From the NCBI GenBank assembly GCA_026710085.1, contig JAPORT010000095.1, positions 71,273 through 113,246 on the forward strand: a stretch of 41,974 nt of DNA, read 5' to 3'. Below are positions 35,519 to 41,974 of this stretch, piece by piece. Within the stretch, counting starts at the first letter, position 1, and each line of letters opens with the position of its first letter. The DNA is from Flavobacteriaceae bacterium. GTDB lineage: Bacteria; Bacteroidota; Bacteroidia; Flavobacteriales; Flavobacteriaceae. The notes under the pieces were generated by a model that searched no databases, was not told where the DNA came from, and saw only the letters and a program-made list of their open reading frames with translations. Position numbers and translations under genes: made by a program.

Positions 35519-38500
35519 TTGAGAAAAAATCTATTTTATCTTGCATTTCTCTTGCTATCTGGAAGTTGTGCAACATACCAACCTCAAAACAGATCGATAA
35601 CGAAAGGGTCTTTTCCTCATGAAAAAGAAATTCATCACTCATTTTATTTCATTGGTGATGCTGGAAAGGCAGATCTTCACGAAGGCTCTTTAACGCTCAA
35701 GGCTTTTAAGAAAGAATTAGATCGTGCATCAACAAATGCCACAGTGATTTTTTTAGGGGATAATGTTTATGATCACGGAGTTCCAAAAAAATCGGCCGAA
35801 GGTTACGCGTTAGCTACTTATCGATTGAAAGTTCAGACTGACGTCACCAAAAAATTTAAAGGAAATACCATCTTTTTGCCTGGAAACCATGACTGGTTCA
35901 ATGGATTAGACGGTTTGAAAAGACAAGAAAATTTGGTAGAAAAACATCTCGGCAAAAATACTTTTTTACCAGAAGATGGGTGTCCTATGATACGACGACG
36001 TGTGACTGAGGAGATTGATTTAATCATTATTGATAGCCAATGGTATCTTACCAATTGGAATAAACATCCCAAAATAAATGATGATTGTGATATCAAAACA
36101 CGAGAAGATTTTTTAGATGAATTTGATAATCTGATCAAAAAAGCTAGAGGCAAAACAACCATTGTGGCAATGCACCATCCAATGTATGCGAATGGTCCTC
36201 ATGGTGGGCAATATTCTTTGGTGAGTGGTTTGAAGCCTTTACCATTAGTTGGAAAACTGAAGAATGTCATTCGAAAGACAAGTGGACTCAATAGTGCAGA
36301 TATTCAAAATAAGCGATATAGAGAACTTAAAAAACGGATGGTTACCATCGCTCAAGCGAATAAAAAAGTGATTTTTGTATCAGGGCATGAGCATAGTTTA
36401 CAGTATTTGGTTGAAGATAATTTACATCAAATCATCAGTGGATCAGGGTCCATCATTTCTCCAGTTCGTGTGGTCGATGGGGGGCGATTTGGCTATGCAA
36501 CCCATGGCTTTGTCCGTTTGGATATTTTTAAAGATGAATCATCTTATGTACGCTTTTATGAGGCAAAAGAGAACGAAATTGTATTTGAAAGTCAAGTTTT
36601 TCCTCCAAACACAGAGAAACAGGTCGATAACTATTCATCAGAATTTGCAGCTAGCATTTCGGCTACGATTTATACCGATGAAGAAGTGGATCAAACCGCC
36701 CTTCAAAAATGGTTATGGGGTGAACGTTATCGAAAATATTATAGCACAAAAGTAAAGGCCCCAACTGTCAACCTCGATACGCTTTTTGGCGGATTAAAAC
36801 CTATGAGAAAAGGTGGGGGAAATCAATCGAAATCACTGCGTTTGGAAGATAAGAATGGAACGCAATATGTCATGCGAGCCTTGAGAAAGCAGGCGCTGCA
36901 GTATCTACAGGCTGTACTGTTTAAAGATCAGTATATAGAAGGGCAATTTGATGATACCGTTGCAGAAAGTTTATTATTGGATGTCTTTACGGGATCGCAT
37001 CCATATGCTCCATTTGTCATTGCTGATTTATCAGATGCTGTCGGCGTATTTCATACCAATCCTGTCTTGTATTATGTTCCGAAACAAAATGCTTTAGGTT
37101 CTTTTAATCAAGAGTTTGGTGATGAACTATACATGATTGAAGAACACGCTTCGGAGGGGCACGGTCATCAAGCTAGTTTTGGGTTTCAAGATGAATTATT
37201 AAGCACCCCTGATATGCTCGAAAAATTGCATCAAGATGAAGACTTTGTTCTTGATGAAGCTTCCTATATAAGGGCCCGTTTATTTGATATGTTAATCGGA
37301 GATTGGGATCGACATCAAGATCAATGGCGTTGGATTCAGTTTGATGAAGATGGTAAAAAAGTAATGCGACCATTGCCTCGAGACAGAGACCAAGCATTTT
37401 CAGTCATGTCCGATGGGTTTTTATTGGGAGCAGCGGTTCGATTGGTTCCATTTTCCAGACTACTCAGAAAGTATTCTGATGATTTAGTGGATGTCAAAGG
37501 AGTCAATCTCCCACCTTATCCATTGGACATACAATTAATCGTTCAATCCGGAAAGAGTGTTTGGGACCAGCAAGTAGCTATCATTCAGAAGGGGATCACA
37601 GATGAAATAATTGATCGAGCATTTTTAAACATGCCAGAAGAAGTTCGAGATGAAACGGTTGAAGAAATCAAACGAAAACTAAAAGCTAGACGAAGGAATC
37701 TTCAAAAAATATCGGATAGATATCATGCTTTTCTGAATAAACATGTAGTGATTAAAGGAACCAATAAAGATGATTGGTTTGATGTCCATCGTTTGCCAAA
37801 TGGAATGACGAAAATCACTGCCTTTCGGATTCAAAAAGGTGAAAAAGGAGAGATTTTTCATGAGCGGGTTTATTCTCATCAACAAACTCAAGAAATATGG
37901 ATTTATGGATTGGATGATGAGGATGTATTTCATGTATTTGGAGAGAATAGTGACCATGAAATCAGATTGCGATTCATAGGAGGTCAAAACAAAGACACCT
38001 TTAATATTAGAAATGGAAAACGGGTTACGTATTATGATTATCAATCCAAGAAAAGTGAGGTGATTACTAAAAAGGGAAAACAAAAGTTTCTTGATGACTA
38101 TCAAACCAATGTATACCATTTTAAAAAGGTAAAGACAAGCGAGACTCTCATGTTACCTTCTTTAGGGGCAAATCCAGATGATGGATTTAAAATAGGTTGG
38201 AGTGTATCAAATAAGAACTTTGGTTTTGAGCGTAATCCATTTACATCTCAGCATCATTTAAATATAGGGTATTATTTCGCTACAGAAGGCTTTGACATTG
38301 CTTATTCTAGTGAGTTTGCCCATGTTTTTCATGGAGTCAATTTTGGCATTGAAGGCATATTCACTAGTCCCAATTATGCGATCAATTTCTTTGGATTTGG
38401 TAATGGCACTGATAATCTAGAGGAAGAAAAGTCTTTAGATTTCAATCGAGTAAAATTTAAAACCCTGAAATTAAAACCTTCACTAGTTTGGCGAGGAGAC

Positions 38501-39196
38501 TTAGGAAGTCGTTTTAGAGTCGGTGTGTTTTATGAGAGTAATGAAATTGAACGAACCAAAGGTCGGGTGTTAGATATTTCATCGATTGATGAAGATGTTT
38601 TTGAAAAGAAAGAATTCATTGGGGGTGAAATCAACTATCATTTTGAAAATAAAGACAATATTGCTTTTCCGACACTAGGGTTTCAATTTTCTTTTGATGC
38701 AGGATTCAATTACCATATAAATTCTCAAAAAAATTATGGTTATGTTATTCCTGAGATTGGATTCAATTATCCCTTGATACCAAGTGGTCAATTGGTTTTA
38801 GCGACAAACTTTCGCAGTCATTTCAATATTGGTGATGATTTTCAATTTTATCAAGGAGCAACCATTGGTGCTAAAAATGGACTAAGAGGGTTTCGGAACG
38901 AGCGATTTACTGGCAAAACGTCATTTGTTCAAAGCACGGATCTTCGATGGGTCTTCAATAACATGAAAACGGGATTATTACCCATAAGAATGGGGTTCTT
39001 TGGTGGAATTGATTATGGACGAGTTTGGATGGATTGCGGTCAAACGACTCTCGATTGCCATGAAACAAATCTGTGGAAAAATTCTTTAGGGGGAGGATTT
39101 TTTATGAATGCTGCAGAGATGTTATCAGTCAAAATTTCAGCATTCAATAGTGATGAGGGTCTTCGACTCTCTTTTGGTTTAGGATTTGATTTTTAA
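35519..39196 (+). CDS. Outer-membrane lipoprotein: calcineurin-like phosphoesterase fused to a C-terminal BamA-like barrel
   Basis: 1225 residues. Lipobox LLSGSC (Cys17). Metallophosphatase motifs in order within residues 40-300: FIGDAG, FLGDNVYD, LPGNHDWFN, MHHPMYANG, VSGHEHS, giving a complete two-metal site. A middle region (about 420-850) includes LIGDWDRHQDQWRW and RPLPRDRDQAFS, conserved in Bacteroidota proteins of this size. The last 350 residues are beta-rich (GFNYPLIPSGQLVLATNFRS, NGLRGFRNERFTGKTS, LRLSFGLGFDF), a surface-antigen-type barrel ending in Phe. It should be a surface or periplasmic phosphoesterase anchored in the outer membrane. Substrate unknown. The start is TTG 35519. 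Confidence 0.85.
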   Translation: MRKNLFYLAFLLLSGSCATYQPQNRSITKGSFPHEKEIHHSFYFIGDAGKADLHEGSLTLKAFKKELDRASTNATVIFLGDNVYDHGVPKKSAEGYALATYRLKVQTDVTKKFKGNTIFLPGNHDWFNGLDGLKRQENLVEKHLGKNTFLPEDGCPMIRRRVTEEIDLIIIDSQWYLTNWNKHPKINDDCDIKTREDFLDEFDNLIKKARGKTTIVAMHHPMYANGPHGGQYSLVSGLKPLPLVGKLKNVIRKTSGLNSADIQNKRYRELKKRMVTIAQANKKVIFVSGHEHSLQYLVEDNLHQIISGSGSIISPVRVVDGGRFGYATHGFVRLDIFKDESSYVRFYEAKENEIVFESQVFPPNTEKQVDNYSSEFAASISATIYTDEEVDQTALQKWLWGERYRKYYSTKVKAPTVNLDTLFGGLKPMRKGGGNQSKSLRLEDKNGTQYVMRALRKQALQYLQAVLFKDQYIEGQFDDTVAESLLLDVFTGSHPYAPFVIADLSDAVGVFHTNPVLYYVPKQNALGSFNQEFGDELYMIEEHASEGHGHQASFGFQDELLSTPDMLEKLHQDEDFVLDEASYIRARLFDMLIGDWDRHQDQWRWIQFDEDGKKVMRPLPRDRDQAFSVMSDGFLLGAAVRLVPFSRLLRKYSDDLVDVKGVNLPPYPLDIQLIVQSGKSVWDQQVAIIQKGITDEIIDRAFLNMPEEVRDETVEEIKRKLKARRRNLQKISDRYHAFLNKHVVIKGTNKDDWFDVHRLPNGMTKITAFRIQKGEKGEIFHERVYSHQQTQEIWIYGLDDEDVFHVFGENSDHEIRLRFIGGQNKDTFNIRNGKRVTYYDYQSKKSEVITKKGKQKFLDDYQTNVYHFKKVKTSETLMLPSLGANPDDGFKIGWSVSNKNFGFERNPFTSQHHLNIGYYFATEGFDIAYSSEFAHVFHGVNFGIEGIFTSPNYAINFFGFGNGTDNLEEEKSLDFNRVKFKTLKLKPSLVWRGDLGSRFRVGVFYESNEIERTKGRVLDISSIDEDVFEKKEFIGGEINYHFENKDNIAFPTLGFQFSFDAGFNYHINSQKNYGYVIPEIGFNYPLIPSGQLVLATNFRSHFNIGDDFQFYQGATIGAKNGLRGFRNERFTGKTSFVQSTDLRWVFNNMKTGLLPIRMGFFGGIDYGRVWMDCGQTTLDCHETNLWKNSLGGGFFMNAAEMLSVKISAFNSDEGLRLSFGLGFDF

Positions 39197-39582
39197 TTCC
39201 GTTATTGTCCCAACATAAAGTTTTTTCAAGTATTGCGTTTGACTTTTTGCTTGTAGGGAGTAGAACATATTATTTGCTTTTTCTCTGATTAGATTCACTT
39301 TTCGTCCTCAACCCAACATTCGACATCCCCATTTAACCTTGGAATGATTTGAATAGGTAAAGTCTTATGTTAAATTGATGATCATTCGTCATACCATACA
39401 TCAAACCATTGGTGTAACTCGTCGAAGAAAAAAGGGGAGTCTCAACAACAATCTTTCGTCGAACCTACTATTGTCCAATCCATCAATAGGCATCAAATTC
39501 ATTTACCGCCTGTCCGTCAAACTTGAAAAAACGAAGTATTAGCAACCTTCCAAATTGCATGAAGAAGTGATCAAAATCGTTC
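39197..39582. other. Intergenic region without a gene
   Basis: 385 bp with stops in all frames. Short fragments such as RRRKKGSLNNN on the plus strand do not point to any family. No terminator was recognised after the phosphoesterase gene. Confidence 0.4.
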
Positions 39583-40100
39583 CTATTCAGGAATCACAGA
39601 TTTCTCGATAATGATTGATGTTGGAAGAACCTTTTCATGATTCCCATAGGTGAGGCTTAAATGATATTTTAATGAGGGAATAGGCACGGAACACAATCCA
39701 TATTCATTGATATCCACAATCCCTTTAAAAAGCATTTTGTTATACAAATCTTGAGCTTGTTCCATCGAAATCGTTTGAGATAAAACGGATAGCAACTCTT
39801 TGGTTTTAAAAACCAAAGGCAAAGAATCAATGGCTGATGTCATCAATTTTCTGAAAGCCACGATTTGCTGAACCACATCCGGCACGCTTTTCGAAACCGG
39901 TCTTCCTCTTGGTTTCTGAACAAAAAATCATCCCTCATGAGTCCTTTCATTGGGTAGCTCTTTTTGAAGTTCTTTTTTAAAATCGCTCACCAAAGAAGTC
40001 AAGGCTCGGTAGCTAGAGCCAAAGGTTTGGGCGACTTGTTGTGCGGAGGCTTTTTCGACAGAATACATGCGGAGGGCTTCATCATGCTTGTGGGCCGTTC
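39583..40100 (-). pseudogene. Chimeric pseudogene: transposase N-terminus joined to ATPase C-terminus (ATPase copy 2)
   Basis: Reading from 40100 down, the frame first encodes a transposase-like helix-turn-helix start (ALRMYSVEKASAQQVAQTFG, then YRALTSLVSDFKKEL), a TGA stop, and KPRGRPVSKSVPDVVQQIVAFRK, the RGRP linker and second helix of that transposase family. In the same frame it switches to text related to the C-terminus of the ATPase at 40.6-41.8 kb: IDSLPLVFKTKELLSVL, then YNKMLFKGIVDINEYGLCSVPIPSLKYHL, beside YERSLSKGIIHLDDNDVCSIPIPSLRTYL. The GTG-started ORF of 100 residues (39583-39885) is thus a fusion by-product, probably not a functional gene. Confidence 0.65.
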
Positions 40101-40374
40101 ACTTGGGTTTTAAGAAACAATGATGGATGTTCCTATTCCTTGATTTATTGCCGTGATTAGGATAATAAAAAATCACAAAACATAAGATGACGCGAACAAA
40201 AAGTAATCAAATCGTTGTTATTAGGGGATTTGAGGGGTTTGATTGATGTGATTTTTCCAAAATGATGTGGAAAGCACTCGCGGTGTATTTCATAAAATAC
40301 CGTATCATAAATCGTGGATTGGGAATGAAGAGGATGCCAAAGTGCGTCAATAAAGGCTTTGACACGGAATGGGT
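40101..40374 (-). other. Degenerate segment, possible mobile-element remnant
   Basis: On the minus strand about 45 residues are open (RVKAFIDALWHPLHSQST, then IYDTVFYEIHREC) just beyond the HepT fragment, then stops. The composition looks protein-like but no family is recognised. It may be part of the element whose transposase start lies next to it. Confidence 0.3.
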
Positions 40375-40590
40375 TTAAATAAAAGGGATGTCACTACGGT
40401 TAATTAAGTACGTGAAAATCGGTGATAACGCTATATCCCAAACTGTTTTTAAATGTACATCATGGTATTGATGTACTAATAAATGACGCATTTTTTCTAT
40501 TTTACCCCACGGAATCTTTGGAAACGAATTTTTAACGTCATTCGTCATCCGATAAACATACTCCCCCACTAATTCAATGTTTTGGGACTT
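40375..40590 (-). pseudogene. HepT/HEPN C-terminal fragment abutting the ATPase gene
   Basis: About 70 residues with NIELVGEYVYRMTNDVKN, then IPWGKIEKMRHLLVHQYHDVHLKTVWDI. The HEPN RNase motif Rx4HxY is intact (RHLLVHQY) and the GE-x-V-x-R and IPWxKI-x-x-M-R-H landmarks are those of HepT/DUF86. The first half of the protein (about 50 residues) is missing: in this frame a stop precedes residue -7, and the DNA upstream is the end of the ATPase gene, which overlaps it. A GTG-started 64-residue product is possible but would lack half the HEPN fold. Confidence 0.7.
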
Positions 40591-41759
40591 ATGTATTTAT
40601 CTTGAATTGGTTCTTTCTCAATATCTCTTGATGGAGCTTCATAGTTTTCGGGGGATAATCTTGGAGCGTTGTGATGTGTTTTCAAATAGGTTCTCAAAGA
40701 AGGGATCGGAATGGAACAAACATCATTATCGTCAAGGTGAATAATCCCTTTTGACAAGCTTCTTTCATATAAGAAATCGGCTTTTTCTTCTGGAACATTT
40801 TTACAAAGAAGCGAGACAAAGTCTTCTCCTTCAAAATGGGGTGGTAAGGATTGTATTGCCATATTGATAAGGTACTTTTCTTTATTAGGGATTCCTTTAC
40901 ATCGATCTTTATAGTATAAAATTTTAAGGTGATCCCCAAAATCCAAGACCTTTTTCAAAGTATGATCTTTCAAAGAAGTTCCAATATCAAGGTATTCATT
41001 GACTGCATTGACATACGATTGAAGATGCCTTGGCCATCCTTCGGTTCGTTGAGTAATGGCATCAATCCATTTTTCAGGATTGCTGGGGGTTTGGAACTCT
41101 TGAGTCAACCAATCTTTCAAAATTTTATATTCAATCTCTTTATCAAGTGCTTCTAAATAATGAGCCGAAGTAGAACTAAACCGAGAAATACCAAATGATT
41201 CAAGAGTTTCTCTTGTTCTACTCAAACCACCAAATAAAAGAATAAATCCTTTTGAAGATTGAAAATTATGGTAAGTTCTCAGAAAATTGATAATACTTTC
41301 TCTTTTTTCCTGCGTTTTGATTTGTCCTAATGTTTGTGCTTCATCCAAATACAACAAGGTAGATTTTGACCGAACGATTGATTCATTGAGATAATTCGTT
41401 TCTTCTGTTTTTTCAGGTGTCATTCCAAATTTGATGATTGAAAGATCAACGCCATACTCTTTTTTAAGGTCCTGGAGACTTTTCTTTTGTGTAATACGCC
41501 TAAAAAAATCTTTGGAATCATGTAAGCATTGGTTATCTAATTCAATCACTCGCCAATCTTTCTTTCTTGCTATTTCACAACACTTTTCAATAAGAGCTGT
41601 TTTGCCAACACCAGGTGGGCCTTGAAAAAGAAGACTACTTCCTTATTCTCTTTGAACAGTTTCGTTTAACAAACTTTTTAGAAGATCTAATTGTTCCACT
41701 CGACCATGAAAGTATTTGGCTCGACCTCGTTCGCTAATAAATTGTTTGTCTTTAGCCAT
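40569..41759 (-). pseudogene. AAA-type ATPase with winged-helix-like C-terminus, interrupted by one in-frame stop (copy 3)
   Basis: Start MAKDKQFISERGRAKYFHGR at 41759. The frame then runs to LLNETVQRE, a TAA at 41645-41643, and immediately Walker A GPPGVGKTALIEKCC; Walker B is LLYLDEAQTL; an arginine-finger-like GGLSRTRE and a C-terminal domain (IPNKEKYLINMAIQSLPPHFEGE and on) follow, ending at 40569. The TAA aligns with Ser in the 12.4-kb copy, so it looks like a single nonsense mutation. The next in-frame start (GTG 41549) lies after Walker A, so no active ATPase can be made unless the stop is read through. The family name is not recognised; ORC/TniB-like mobile ATPases are similar in outline. 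Confidence 0.75.
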
Positions 41760-41974
41760 GATACGATTAATAAGATCTTCCTATTGCCACACCGAAGATA
41801 CCTGTTTTTCGGGTATCAAAAGACATGATTCCCCTAAACTTCTTGACGTTCAACAATCAACGGCTGTTCTGATTTCTGTCGCATCGCACGAGTGTATTTC
41901 GAAACGTTTCATAGTTCCCTTTCAAATTGATCCATTAAGCGATTGATTTTGGAAATCGCTTTTCGAATTTGCTT
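41760..41974 (-). other. Right-edge segment with an open minus-strand frame
   Basis: On the minus strand KQIRKAISKINRLMDQFEREL is open from the window edge to a TGA at about 41910, then KYTRAMRQKSEQPLIVERQEV continues to a second stop. This may be the C-terminus of a gene, or of a decayed element, lying to the right. It cannot be assigned. Confidence 0.25.

Noticed and set aside
39583-39885. Independent small gene of 100 residues
   Set aside because: It is the in-frame fusion of a transposase piece and an ATPase tail, opened by a chance GTG.
41716-41946. Plus-strand ORF at the right edge
   Set aside because: Antisense to the start of the ATPase gene, with no recognisable domain.

Overview
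The window reads as chromosomal DNA of a low-GC member of the Bacteroidota. The evidence is a SusC/SusD outer-membrane uptake pair, an outer-membrane metallophosphatase fused to a beta-barrel, BspA-like (DUF285) repeats, almost no Shine-Dalgarno sequences, and several boxes matching the Bacteroidota -7 promoter consensus TAnnTTTG. The family level (Saprospiria, Flavobacteriia or Cytophagia) cannot be fixed by eye. No rRNA, tRNA or CRISPR array was found.

Layout. 0-5 kb is an accessory region: the end of a BspA-repeat protein with a zinc-protease-like domain, several small unknown genes, a small gene plus Fic pair, an apparently intact MntA/HepT-type nucleotidyltransferase-HEPN pair, and decayed RelE/HigB-type toxin-antitoxin modules. 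5-12.3 kb is metabolic: a Tas-like aldo/keto reductase (+), then on the minus strand an acetate operon (DUF4212 small subunit, sodium/solute symporter, acetyl-CoA synthetase), an unknown membrane protein, a serine hydrolase and an Ogt-type DNA methyltransferase. A truncated ATPase gene follows. 13.2-19.1 kb (+) carries the four enzyme types of trans-4-hydroxy-L-proline catabolism: deaminase, ketoglutarate-semialdehyde dehydrogenase, 2-epimerase and, after a decayed gap, a DadA-like FAD dehydrogenase. An outer-membrane barrel protein follows on the minus strand.

20-28 kb holds susC-susD (minus), lying between a decayed ISL3-family transposase and a decayed IS630-like transposase. In front of susC are a candidate promoter, a 22-residue Cys-rich ORF and an intrinsic-terminator hairpin whose loop can pair with the Cys codons. 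This looks like a translation-sensing attenuator and is the most interesting item in the window. 28-34.6 kb carries an NtrY-like histidine kinase, a bacilliredoxin, a TerB-DnaJ membrane protein, a HupE/UreJ-like protein and the sulfate-assimilation operon DUF2061-cysH-cysD-cysN (minus). 34.9-39.2 kb carries an orphan DUF5706 (Pycsar-effector-like) membrane protein directly followed by a 1225-residue metallophosphatase-barrel lipoprotein. 39.2-42 kb is again a graveyard: a transposase N-terminus fused to an ATPase C-terminus, a HepT fragment abutting another ATPase copy, and an in-frame nonsense codon in that copy.

Together the intact genes describe a heterotroph that takes up polymer fragments through SusCD, burns acetate and hydroxyproline (possibly collagen-derived) and reduces sulfate to sulfite for cysteine synthesis. 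These genes sit among repeatedly inserted and decaying mobile and toxin-antitoxin elements. Function names rest on motifs read by eye; no database search was run.
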